Source: Crossiella sp. SN42
GTDB lineage: Bacteria > Actinomycetota > Actinomycetes > Mycobacteriales > Pseudonocardiaceae
Reading direction: 5' to 3'
Assembly: GCF_023897065.1 (NCBI RefSeq)
Contig: NZ_JAMHIV010000062.1
Span: 1 to 32,311, forward strand
Length of the DNA stretch: 32,311 bases
Made by a program: the position numbers and the translations under genes. The notes below the pieces were generated by a model. That model saw only the letters and a list, made by a program, of their open reading frames with translations. It did not search any database and had not been told where the DNA came from. This document shows positions 7,121-15,108 of this stretch, in pieces. Numbering within the stretch: the stretch's first letter is position 1; every line of letters starts with the position of its first letter.

Positions 7121-9874
7121 ATGCGAGTGCCCCGACCCCTGCGACGTCTGATCGGCGTCCTCTCCCTGCTCGCCCTGCTGGCCCTCGGACAGCAGGCCCA
7201 GGCCCAGCCCGCCGAGCGAACCCTCGGCGCGATCACCGGCATCAGCCAGGACGGCGCGACCGTCACGATCAGCGCGGGCAGTGACCGCGTCCGAGTGGGC
7301 TTCCTGCAGCCCGATGTGTTCCGGCTCTGGCTCGGCCCCGGCGGCTCGTTCGCCGATCCGGCCGGCCGCGCCATCCTGACCAGCACCGACTTCGGCCCGG
7401 TGCGCACCACGGTCACCGAGACCACCGACTACTACAAGATCGAGACTGACGCGGTGGTGCTGCGGGCGTACCAGAAGCCGCTGCGGTTCGCGCTGTACCG
7501 CAAGGACAACCAGACCCTGGTGTGGCAGGAGTCGACCGGGCTGACCTGGAGCTCCAGTGCCGCGCGGCAGCGGCTGGTCCGGGGCCAGGACGAGCAGTTC
7601 TACGGCACCGGGCTGCGGCTGGGCGCGTGGGCGCTGCGGGACAAGACGGTGCCGGTGCGGGTGGACAACAAGTGGAACGAGGGCAACAACGCCAGCCCGG
7701 CCCCGTTCTACCTGTCCACCAACGGTTACGGCGTGGTGCGCAACACCTGGTCGCCGGGCAGCTACTCCTTCACCTCGCCGGTGCAGACCACGCACGAGGA
7801 AGGCCGCTTCGACGCGGTGTACTTCGCCGGACAGGGCCTCAAGGAGGTGCTTGACCGGTACACCGACGTGACCGGGAAGCCTTTCCTGGCCCCGATCTAC
7901 GGCCTGGAGATGGGGCACGCGGACTGCTGGAACGCGAGCAACCCCGAGTACCAGGGTGACCACAACCGGGTGGACCACCAGAAGACCCCGGACGTGCTCA
8001 AGTACGCCGAGCAGGCCCGCGCGGCGGACATGCCCTCGGGCTGGTTCCTGCCCAACGACGGCTACGGCTGCGGCTACACCAAGCTGCCGGAGACGGTGAA
8101 GTCCTTGCAGGAGAAGGGCTTCTACACCGGGCTGTGGACCTCCACCGGGCTGAAGAACGTCAAGGAGGAGGTCGGCGCGGGCTCGCGGATGATCAAGACC
8201 GACGTGGCCTGGATCGGTGGCGGCTACCAGAAGGCCTTCGAGGGCGTGCAGCAGGCGGTCTCCGGGATCGAGGACAACAGCGACGCCCGCCGGTTCGTCT
8301 GGACGGTCGACGGCTGGGCAGGCACCCAGCGCAACGCGGTGGTCTGGACCGGGGACACCGAGGGCGACTGGGACAACATGCGCTGGCACGTCCCGGCGAT
8401 CACCGGCGCGGGCTTCTCCGCACTGAACTACGCCGCGGGCGATGTGGACGGGATCTTCGCGGGTAGCCCGGACACCTACTCGCGGGACTTGCAGTGGAAG
8501 GCGTTCACGCCGGTGCTGATGAGCATGTCCGGCTGGGGCGCGAAGAACCCCACCTCGGCCTACCAGGACAAGCAGCCCTGGCGGTTCGACGCGGCGCACC
8601 AGGAGATCAACCGCAAGTACCTCAAGCTCAAGATGCGGCTCACCCCGTACTTCTACTCGATGGCGCGGGTGGCGCACGAGACCGGCGTGCCGACCACCAG
8701 GGCGATGGTGCTGGAGTACCCCAACGACCCGGTCGCCAGGGGCAACCAGACCAGCCAGCAGTTCCTGGCCGGGGACGCCTTCCTGGTCGCGCCGGTGACC
8801 TCGGCGACCGCCACCAGGGACGGCATCTACCTGCCCGCGGGCACCTGGACCGACTACTGGACCGGCACGGTGTACCAGGGTCCGGGCACCTTCGACGGCT
8901 ACCAGGCCCCGCTGGACCGGCTGCCGCTGTTCGTCAAGGGCGGCGCGATCGTGCCGATGTGGCCGCAGCTCAGCCACCACCGGGAGAAGCCGAAGACGCC
9001 GATCACCTTCGACGTCTACCCCAACGGCAGCTCCAGCTTCGAGCTGTACGAGGACGACGGGGTGACCCGGCGGTTCCAGCGCGGTGAGTTCGCCAAGCAG
9101 CAGGTGTCGGTGTCCGCGCCGACCGGCGGCCGCGGTGACGTCACGGTGCGGGTCGGCGCGTCCGTCGGCGACTACGCGGGCAAGCCCGCCGGCCGGGGTT
9201 ACGAACTGGCGGTGCACGTGGCGGGCGCGCCGGGCAAGGTCACGCTGGGCGGCAGTGCGCTGACCGGCTACGCCAAGCGGGCCGACTACGAGGCGGCGGC
9301 GACCGGCTGGTTCTTCGAGCGCGGCGTGCTGCACGTGCGCACCGGCGCGCAGTCCACCGGCGCGGCGTTCACCGTCACCGCGGAGGGCGTGCAACTGCCG
9401 GTGCCGCAGGCGATTCCGACCAGGGCGGACGAGCCTATCGCCAAGTCCGGCTGGACGGTCAAGCATGTGGACAGCCAGGAGACCGCGGGCGAGAACGGGG
9501 CCGCGGCCAACGCCATCGACGACAACCCCGGCACCCAGTGGCACACCCAGTGGTCGGGCACGGGTTCGGCGCTGCCGCACGAGATCCAGCTCGACCTCGG
9601 TGCCACGCACGAGATCACCGGACTGTCCTACTTGCCGAGGCAGGACGCCGGGGTCAACGGCGGCATCAAGGGCTACGAGGTCTACGTCAGCGCTGACGGC
9701 ACGAGCTGGGGCCAGGCGGTGGCGACCGGGACCTTCGCCGCGGACAAGGGCGAGAAGCTGGTCAGCTTCGCCGCGAAAACGGGGCGGTACCTGAGGTTGC
9801 GGGCCACCAGTGAGATCAACGGCGGCACCTGGACCAGTGCGGCCGAGATCGGTGCGCGCAGACTGAAGAAATAG
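7121..9874 (+). CDS. Secreted GH31 family glycosidase with C-terminal F5/8-type C domain
   Basis: A 917-aa exported enzyme. ATG 7121 was chosen over upstream in-frame starts because GGGAG (7110-7114) precedes it by 6 nt and a Sec signal peptide follows (LRRLIGVLSLLALLALGQQA, cleavage near AQA-QP). Domains: N-terminal beta-sandwich (about 35-245), GH31 TIM barrel (about 250-600), beta domains with the KGGAIVPMWP motif, and an F5/8-type C (discoidin/CBM32-like) domain from about residue 770. Candidate catalytic residues are nucleophile Asp361 (MIKTDVAWIGGGY) and acid/base Asp412 (WTGDTEGDWDNM). GH31 enzymes cleave alpha-glycosidic bonds with retention. The GLEMGHADCWN and TDVAWIGGG motifs differ from the WIDMNE signature of classical alpha-glucosidases, so an alpha-galactosidase or alpha-N-acetylgalactosaminidase-type specificity is possible (inference). 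The LAL regulator begins 6 nt downstream. Confidence 0.85.
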   Translation: MRVPRPLRRLIGVLSLLALLALGQQAQAQPAERTLGAITGISQDGATVTISAGSDRVRVGFLQPDVFRLWLGPGGSFADPAGRAILTSTDFGPVRTTVTETTDYYKIETDAVVLRAYQKPLRFALYRKDNQTLVWQESTGLTWSSSAARQRLVRGQDEQFYGTGLRLGAWALRDKTVPVRVDNKWNEGNNASPAPFYLSTNGYGVVRNTWSPGSYSFTSPVQTTHEEGRFDAVYFAGQGLKEVLDRYTDVTGKPFLAPIYGLEMGHADCWNASNPEYQGDHNRVDHQKTPDVLKYAEQARAADMPSGWFLPNDGYGCGYTKLPETVKSLQEKGFYTGLWTSTGLKNVKEEVGAGSRMIKTDVAWIGGGYQKAFEGVQQAVSGIEDNSDARRFVWTVDGWAGTQRNAVVWTGDTEGDWDNMRWHVPAITGAGFSALNYAAGDVDGIFAGSPDTYSRDLQWKAFTPVLMSMSGWGAKNPTSAYQDKQPWRFDAAHQEINRKYLKLKMRLTPYFYSMARVAHETGVPTTRAMVLEYPNDPVARGNQTSQQFLAGDAFLVAPVTSATATRDGIYLPAGTWTDYWTGTVYQGPGTFDGYQAPLDRLPLFVKGGAIVPMWPQLSHHREKPKTPITFDVYPNGSSSFELYEDDGVTRRFQRGEFAKQQVSVSAPTGGRGDVTVRVGASVGDYAGKPAGRGYELAVHVAGAPGKVTLGGSALTGYAKRADYEAAATGWFFERGVLHVRTGAQSTGAAFTVTAEGVQLPVPQAIPTRADEPIAKSGWTVKHVDSQETAGENGAAANAIDDNPGTQWHTQWSGTGSALPHEIQLDLGATHEITGLSYLPRQDAGVNGGIKGYEVYVSADGTSWGQAVATGTFAADKGEKLVSFAAKTGRYLRLRATSEINGGTWTSAAEIGARRLKK

Positions 9875-9886
9875 TCCACAATGGAC
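9874..9886. repeat. Dispersed palindrome GTCCACAATGGAC, copy 1
   Basis: One of five copies of a GTCCACARTGGAC-type near-palindrome in this window. This copy begins at the last base of the GH31 stop codon and contains the ATG of the LAL regulator (9881). The reverse complement is identical to the copy in narG. The TGTCCACA half resembles the actinobacterial DnaA box TTGTCCACA. Confidence 0.7.
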
Positions 9887-12469
9887 AGACAGTCACCGGT
9901 GGCGCGGGTGCGCGAGCTGATCGCGCACCCGCCCGCCGCGGTGCTGGTGGACGGCGCGGCGGGCCTGGGCAAGTCCTGGCTCGCCGCGCAGGCGCTGGCC
10001 GGGTCGACCGCCGGGGTGCGCGCGCTGGTCGAGTGCCTGGGCCTGCCGGATGAGCCGAAGGTGTTGCTGCGTGAGGTGGTGCGGGCGCTGGTGGAGGCCG
10101 GGTGTGATCCGGCGGCGGGGCGGGCGGTGGTCACGGCGGCGGAGCAGGCGGACGGCTCGGCCTACCGGACCTGCGCGGCACTGCGCGAGCTGCTCGCCGG
10201 GGCGGGTTCGGTGCTGCTCGTGGTCGACGACGTCAAGCTGGCCGATCGCTGGTCCCGTCAGGTGTTGCGGTGCTGCGCGACCCGATTGCCCCCAGGGGCC
10301 GCGATGGTGCTCACCTCCGCGCCATGGCCTGGGCCGCGGATCGAGCTGACGCCGCTGCGGGTGGCCGAGGTGGCGGCGCTGGTGGACGCGCCGGAGCCCT
10401 GGGTGCGCGAGGTGCACCGGCTCACCGGCGGGATTCCGTTGCTGGTCAACGAGGTCCTGGCCCGGATCACCCCCGCTGACGGCGAGCCGGGCGCGGCGCT
10501 GGTGCGCACCGGACTGCCCAGGAGCGTGCTGGAACTGGTGACCAGCCGCCTGACACCGATGCCGCCGGTGGTGCAGGTCGCCGCGTTGCTGCGGGGGCCG
10601 ATCGACCCGGCGATCCCGGCGCGGGTGTGCGGGGTGGACCCGGCCAAGGCGGAGGCGGCGCTGGTGCGGGCGGTGGACGCCGGGCTGCTCGCGGTGCGCC
10701 CGGACGGCGCGTTCGAGTTCCGGCCGCCGCTGTGGGCGCTCGCGGTGGCCGAGACCATGCCGGTGGCGCGGCGGCGGCAGGCGCACCCGGCGATCGTGCG
10801 GGCGCTGGATGACGCGGCCCTGCCCGAGCTGATCCACCACTGCCGCGCGGCAGGCGACCTGGCGGCAGCCGCCCGGCACGCCGAACGCGCCGCGGACCGC
10901 GCCATGCGCGCCGGCGAGCCTGCCACGGCGGTCGGACTGCTGCGCGACCTGCTCGGCGAACCGCGACTGCCCCGCCGGATCCGCGCCGGTCTGGCCGGTC
11001 GGCTGGGCAGGCTGACCGTGGGCAGCTGGTCCTACCGCGACACGGTGACCCTGCTGCGCGGCCTGGTCGCCGACGACCTGCTGCCCGAGGGCGTGCGCGG
11101 CGAGCTGCGGCTGCACCTGGGCCTGCTGCTGGCCAACCAGGCCGGTGACGCCGACGCGGGCCGCGCGGAGCTGGTGCGCGCGGTCCCGGAACTGCGGCGG
11201 CGGCCCGCGCTGGCGGCCAGGGCGGTCTCCGCGCTGGCCCTGCCGCACCTGGGCACCGCGCCGATGGCCGAGCACCTGCGCTGGCTGGCCGAGCTGGACC
11301 GGCTCACGCCCCGGCGCGGCGATCCGGCGCTGCTGACCGCGATCGAGGTCAACCGGTCCACCACCCTGCTCCAGCTCGGCGACCACCAAGCCTGGGACGC
11401 GCTGCCTGCCACCGGGCACCGGCTGGAGCTGCTGCGCGGCTACCTGAACTTCACCGACGCCGCGATCACCCTCGGCCACCACCGGGCCGCGGCCGGATTC
11501 CTGGCCGAGGCCGAGTCCCTGGCCAGCGCGGCCCCGTACCTGGCGCAGTGGGCGACCACGAACCAGCTGCGCCTGGCCCTGGTCACCGGCCAGTGGACCG
11601 GCCTGGCCGAGCGGGTGCGCGCGCACCTGGGCACCGGCCCGCACAACCCGCGCTCGGCCGCCGAGTCGCGGCTGGTGCTGGCCCGGCTCGCCTTCGCCAG
11701 GGGCGAGTGGGCGGAGGCGGAGTCGCTGCTGGCCGGATCGGGCTGGTGCGGCTCCGCGGTGCCCGCCGCGGCCGCCACCCGGATCCGGCTGGCCACCGCC
11801 CGCGGCCGGCCGGCGGACCCGTCCTGTGCTGAGCTGCGGCGCAAAGGCGTGTGGGTGTGGGCAGCCGAGCTGGTGGACGCGGTGGTGGAAGCCCTGCTGC
11901 GGCAAGGAGATCCGGCCGCGGCGCGGGCGTTGCTGGCCGAGTTCGCCGCGGAGATCGCGGACCGGGACTACCCGCTCGGACAGGCGATGCTGGCCTACGG
12001 CAACGGATTGGTGGCCGAGGACGGCACCGCGCTGTTCATGGCGGCCGCGGAGCAGTTCGCCGCCCTCCCCCGCCCCTACGAGCACGCCCGCGCCCTCGAA
12101 GCCCTGGCCCGGCACCTGTTCGCCACCGGCGAGCGGGCCACCGCCGAACAACGGATCGCCGAGGCCACCAGGATGTTCGGCGAGCTCGGCGCGAGCTGGG
12201 ACGCCGCCCGCTGCGAACGCCTGCTGCGCCAGCACCGCGGCCCGCTCGGCGGCGGACCGGGCAGACGTGGCTACGGCGGCGCGCTGTCCCCGCGTGAGCG
12301 GGAGGTGGCGCGGCTGATCACCTCGGGGCGCACCAACCGGGAGATCGCCGAGCTGCTGTTCCTGTCCCCGCGCACGGTGGAGCGGCACGTGGCCAGCCTG
12401 TTGCGCAAGCTCGGCGCGCGCAGCCGCACCGAGGTCACCCCCGGGGCGCGAAGAACACGCCCAGGATGA
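9881..12469 (+). CDS. LAL-type LuxR-family ATPase transcriptional regulator
   Basis: An 862-aa protein with the large ATP-binding LuxR (LAL) layout. An N-terminal AAA-like ATPase carries Walker A GAAGLGKS (25-32) and Walker B VLLVVDD (111-117). A long helical, TPR-like middle region (about 300-790) follows, then a C-terminal LuxR HTH from about 802 (LSPREREVARLITSGRTNRE, then FLSPRTVERHVASLLRKLG). Proteins of this class respond to inducers such as maltotriose (MalT) and often activate carbohydrate or antibiotic genes. It starts 6 nt after the GH31 gene and is probably co-transcribed with it, so sensing of a GH31 product is plausible but unproven. After SRTEV the tail reads TPGARRTRPG, lacking the usual final helix, and the 3' end overlaps the convergent gene by 35 nt. 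Confidence 0.85.
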   Translation: MDRQSPVARVRELIAHPPAAVLVDGAAGLGKSWLAAQALAGSTAGVRALVECLGLPDEPKVLLREVVRALVEAGCDPAAGRAVVTAAEQADGSAYRTCAALRELLAGAGSVLLVVDDVKLADRWSRQVLRCCATRLPPGAAMVLTSAPWPGPRIELTPLRVAEVAALVDAPEPWVREVHRLTGGIPLLVNEVLARITPADGEPGAALVRTGLPRSVLELVTSRLTPMPPVVQVAALLRGPIDPAIPARVCGVDPAKAEAALVRAVDAGLLAVRPDGAFEFRPPLWALAVAETMPVARRRQAHPAIVRALDDAALPELIHHCRAAGDLAAAARHAERAADRAMRAGEPATAVGLLRDLLGEPRLPRRIRAGLAGRLGRLTVGSWSYRDTVTLLRGLVADDLLPEGVRGELRLHLGLLLANQAGDADAGRAELVRAVPELRRRPALAARAVSALALPHLGTAPMAEHLRWLAELDRLTPRRGDPALLTAIEVNRSTTLLQLGDHQAWDALPATGHRLELLRGYLNFTDAAITLGHHRAAAGFLAEAESLASAAPYLAQWATTNQLRLALVTGQWTGLAERVRAHLGTGPHNPRSAAESRLVLARLAFARGEWAEAESLLAGSGWCGSAVPAAAATRIRLATARGRPADPSCAELRRKGVWVWAAELVDAVVEALLRQGDPAAARALLAEFAAEIADRDYPLGQAMLAYGNGLVAEDGTALFMAAAEQFAALPRPYEHARALEALARHLFATGERATAEQRIAEATRMFGELGASWDAARCERLLRQHRGPLGGGPGRRGYGGALSPREREVARLITSGRTNREIAELLFLSPRTVERHVASLLRKLGARSRTEVTPGARRTRPG

Positions 12470-13193
12470 GCTGCGCGGCAAGCACGGCGGTCCAGATCAG
12501 CGCCTTGCGGGTGGGCCTGGGTCCGTCGCGGAGCAGCCGCACGCCGAAGGGGGCCAGGGCCAGGGTCAGCCCGCCGATGGCGATCAGCGAGACCGGCAGC
12601 TGGGTGCCCTTCAGGGTGCCGAAGGCGTGCAAGGACATCAGGGCCAGCGCGAGGGCGCTCAGCGGATGGAAAACCCCTGATCGCCACGCGCCGAGGGCGA
12701 GCACGATCCAGCCGATCAGGATGGCCCCGCCGAAGGTGCGGAACGGGTGCCAGGTCAGCTCGCCCCAGAACCGGTAGTAGTCGCTCACGAGCTGTCCGGC
12801 TCGCTCGATGCCCTGGGTGTCGGCCAGCACGAACACCAGCTGGTCGGTGCCCGCGTGGTAGGCGCGGGTGCACAGGCCGAGGATCACCAGTGTGCCGCCC
12901 CAGTACGCCCACACCGGCCTGGTGGCCGCGATCCGCTGGCACAGCGCGATCACCGCGAAGCACAGCAGCACGTTGCCCAGCGCGAAGCAGGCGTAGGCGG
13001 CGGACATCAGCGCCGGATGTTGCTGGTGCGCCTGGAGCTGCTGTGGGAAGAAGAAGTGGAACGGCGACCGCAGCAGCGCACCGGTCAGCAGCAGGAGCGG
13101 GCCCGCGATCAGCGAGATCCCGCCGACCCACCGGCCGGGGAACAACGCTTGCCGCGCAAGCACATCCGCGCTCTGCCGAGTGTCGTCAACCAT
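12435..13193 (-). CDS. Six-helix membrane protein of unknown function
   Basis: A 252-aa hydrophobic protein with about six to seven predicted transmembrane helices (for example GGISLIAGPLLLLTGALL, ACFALGNVLLCFAVIAL, YWGGTLVILGL, FGGAILIGWIVLALGAW, LIWTAVLAAQLILGVFF). Polar residues between helices include FHFFFPQQLQAHQQHPALM and YHAGTDQLVF. I do not recognise the family. The ATG at 13191-13193 has no upstream Shine-Dalgarno. The gene diverges from the histidine kinase across about 107 nt and converges on the LAL gene with a 35-nt overlap. Sharing a divergent promoter region with a two-component system makes it a candidate target of that system. Confidence 0.7.
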   Translation of the reverse strand: MVDDTRQSADVLARQALFPGRWVGGISLIAGPLLLLTGALLRSPFHFFFPQQLQAHQQHPALMSAAYACFALGNVLLCFAVIALCQRIAATRPVWAYWGGTLVILGLCTRAYHAGTDQLVFVLADTQGIERAGQLVSDYYRFWGELTWHPFRTFGGAILIGWIVLALGAWRSGVFHPLSALALALMSLHAFGTLKGTQLPVSLIAIGGLTLALAPFGVRLLRDGPRPTRKALIWTAVLAAQLILGVFFAPRG

Positions 13194-13288
13194 GGCTGGA
13201 GGGTATTTCTGGCGGCCTGGGTGGCGCGTCTGCCCGTGGTCTTCACTCCGCGGCCGGTTGTCCTCCCTGGGGCAGAGGCGGCCGGTGG

Positions 13289-13294
13289 TACGGT
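13289..13294 (+). promoter_or_regulatory. Candidate -10 element for leaderless histidine kinase transcript
   Basis: TACGGT lies at positions -12 to -7 relative to the ATG at 13301. There is no Shine-Dalgarno before that ATG, so a leaderless transcript is plausible. No convincing -35 is seen at the usual distance; TTGTCC at 13258-13263 is too far. Confidence 0.35.
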
Positions 13295-13300
13295 CCGCTC

Positions 13301-14419
13301 ATGGTCACCGTGGCACTGCTGGCCCTGGTGGAACTCTGGGCGTTGCTGGACCCGCCGGGCCGGGTGGCCGTGGGGCCGGTCTGGGCGATGCTCCTGGTGT
13401 CCTGCGCGCTGGCATTTCCTGTGCTGGCAAGGCGTCGGTGGCCGCTCGCGGCGTTCGCGGTCGCCCTGGTGATCGCGCTGACCGCCACGGTCGCGGGCGC
13501 GGTCGGCGGCGGGGTGGTGTGGATCGCCTACCTGCCCTCGGCGGTGGCGCTGTACCCGGTCGCCGTGGCCGGACGGACCTGGCGGTCGCTGGCGGTGCTG
13601 GGCGCGGCGATCACCTTGGCCACCGGGGCGATCCTGGCCTACTACCGGTGGGTGCTGCCCGGCCTGGCCGTGCCGACCCTGCCGGTGGAGGTGCCGGTGG
13701 CCTGGCCGGTGGAGATCGGCTTGGTCACCGTGCTGCTGGGTGGTGCGGCCGGGATCGGCGGCGCGGTCGCCCGGCGGCGGCGGATCGCGGCGCACCTGGT
13801 CGCGGAGTCCTCGCGGCGGGCGGTGGCCGAGGAGCGGCTGCGCATCGCGCGGGAGCTGCACGACGTGGTCGGCCACAGCCTGAGCCTGATCGCGGTGCAG
13901 GCCACCGTGGCCAACCACCTCGGCCCCGGCTCCGCCAATGCCAGTTCGGCGCTGCGCACCATCGAGTCCACCAGCCGCGGGGCCCTGGCCGAGGTCCGCC
14001 GGGTGCTCGGCGCGCTCCGCTCCGACGCCGAGCTCACCCCCATCCCCGGACCGGCCGACCTGCCAGGGCTGGCCGCCGGATCCGGCCTGGCCGTGGACCT
14101 CACCCTGCGCGGTGACCGCGAACTGCCCGCCGGTCTGGGGCTCACGGTGTACCGGATCGTGCAGGAGGCGTTGACCAACGTGTTGCGGCACGCCGGAACC
14201 GGCTCCTGCCGGGTGCTCGTCGACCGCACCGGACCGGCGGTCCTGGTCGAGGTCCTCGACGACGGGCGCGGCGGCGAACCCTCGGGCAGCGGCAACGGGC
14301 TGCTCGGCCTGCGGGAGCGGGCCGCTCTCTTCGGTGGCACGCTCAGCGCCGGACCGAGACCTGAGGGCGGGTTCGCATTGGCGGCCAGGATTCCGATCGA
14401 CGCCGAGGAGGCGCGGTGA
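13301..14419 (+). CDS. NarL-type sensor histidine kinase (HisKA_3/DesK-like)
   Basis: A 372-aa kinase. The N-terminal half holds about five transmembrane helices (residues 5-155) with almost no extracellular loop, so it probably senses a membrane or intramembrane signal. The dimerisation/phosphoacceptor box RELHDVVGHSLSLIAVQ carries His187. The HATPase_c domain shows the N box QEALTNVLRHA (Asn293), G1 DDGRG (320-324) and G2 GNGLLGLRER (331-340). Autophosphorylation on His187 and transfer to the coupled regulator are expected from the family. ATG 13301 is chosen because the hydrophobic domain begins there; the frame is open upstream only by chance. The end overlaps the response regulator start (GTGA). 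Confidence 0.88.
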   Translation: MVTVALLALVELWALLDPPGRVAVGPVWAMLLVSCALAFPVLARRRWPLAAFAVALVIALTATVAGAVGGGVVWIAYLPSAVALYPVAVAGRTWRSLAVLGAAITLATGAILAYYRWVLPGLAVPTLPVEVPVAWPVEIGLVTVLLGGAAGIGGAVARRRRIAAHLVAESSRRAVAEERLRIARELHDVVGHSLSLIAVQATVANHLGPGSANASSALRTIESTSRGALAEVRRVLGALRSDAELTPIPGPADLPGLAAGSGLAVDLTLRGDRELPAGLGLTVYRIVQEALTNVLRHAGTGSCRVLVDRTGPAVLVEVLDDGRGGEPSGSGNGLLGLRERAALFGGTLSAGPRPEGGFALAARIPIDAEEAR

Positions 14420-15057
14420 CCAGCGTGGTGCTCGCCGAGGACCAGGTGTTGTTGCGGGACAGCCTGGTCGCGCTGATCGACTCCACTGAGGACCTCAGCG
14501 TGGTCGGGCAGGCGGGCACCGGGACGGCAGCCGTCGAGCTGGCCCGGCGCTGCCGGCCGGACGTGGTGCTGATGGACGTGCGGATGCCGGAGCTGGACGG
14601 CATCGAGGCGACCCGGCGGATCTGCGCCGAGGGCACGGCCAGGGTGCTCATCCTGACCACCTTCGACCTGGACGAGTACGTGCACGCCGCGTTGCGGGCC
14701 GGCGCCAGCGGGTTCCTGGTCAAGGACTCCTCGGCCGCGGACCTGCTGGCCGCGGTGCGGATCGTGGCCGCGGGCGAGGCGCTGCTCGCGCCGACGGTGA
14801 CCCGGCGGCTGATCGAGCAGTTCCGCGCCCAGCGACCGCCCTCCCGGGACAACTCGCTGGACGGCCTCACCCCTCGGGAGACCGAGGTGTTGCGGCTGAT
14901 CGCCGACGGCCTGTCCAACGCCGAGATCGCCGACCGGCTGTTCCTGGGCGTGGGCACGGTCAAGACGCACGTCGGCCGCCTGCTGGCCAAGCTGTCCGCC
15001 AGGGACCGGGCCCAGCTGGTCATCCGGGCCTACGACGGCGGACTGGTCACCAGGTAG
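14416..15057 (+). CDS. NarL/FixJ-family response regulator
   Basis: A 213-aa regulator. The receiver domain has acidic residues Glu8/Asp9, phosphoacceptor Asp54 (VVLMDVRMPELDG), Thr81/Thr82 and Lys103 (FLVKDSS). The C-terminal LuxR HTH runs from about 150 (LTPRETEVLRLIADGLSNAE, then GVGTVKTHVGRLLAKL). GTG 14416 overlaps the kinase stop, with the strong ribosome site GAGGAGG (14405-14411), so both are made from one mRNA. Despite the family name, there is no sign that it controls the nar operon 4 kb away. Better candidates are its own operon, the divergent membrane protein, or the nearby protease. Confidence 0.92.
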   Translation: MTSVVLAEDQVLLRDSLVALIDSTEDLSVVGQAGTGTAAVELARRCRPDVVLMDVRMPELDGIEATRRICAEGTARVLILTTFDLDEYVHAALRAGASGFLVKDSSAADLLAAVRIVAAGEALLAPTVTRRLIEQFRAQRPPSRDNSLDGLTPRETEVLRLIADGLSNAEIADRLFLGVGTVKTHVGRLLAKLSARDRAQLVIRAYDGGLVTR

Positions 15058-15058
15058 G

Positions 15059-15098
15059 GCATCGCGGTGCGACCGCCGGACCGGCCGCACCGCGATGC
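15059..15098. terminator. Bidirectional hairpin terminator
   Basis: A perfect 13-bp stem GCATCGCGGTGCG / CGCACCGCGATGC with a 14-nt GC-rich loop lies in the 51-nt gap between the convergent response regulator and subtilase genes, so it can stop transcription from both sides. Confidence 0.85.
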
Positions 15099-15108
15099 GT
15101 TCAGGTGA

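Noticed and set aside
6968-9610. Long minus-strand open frame opposite the GH31 gene
   Set aside because: It is the antisense shadow of a GC-rich gene: composition is Arg/Val/Gly-rich with no domain, and the plus strand has clear catalytic motifs.
13301-15057. NarX/NarL-like control of the nar operon by the nearby two-component system
   Set aside because: The kinase has no periplasmic nitrate-sensing P-box domain and the operon is 4 kb away behind unrelated genes; only the regulator family name is shared.
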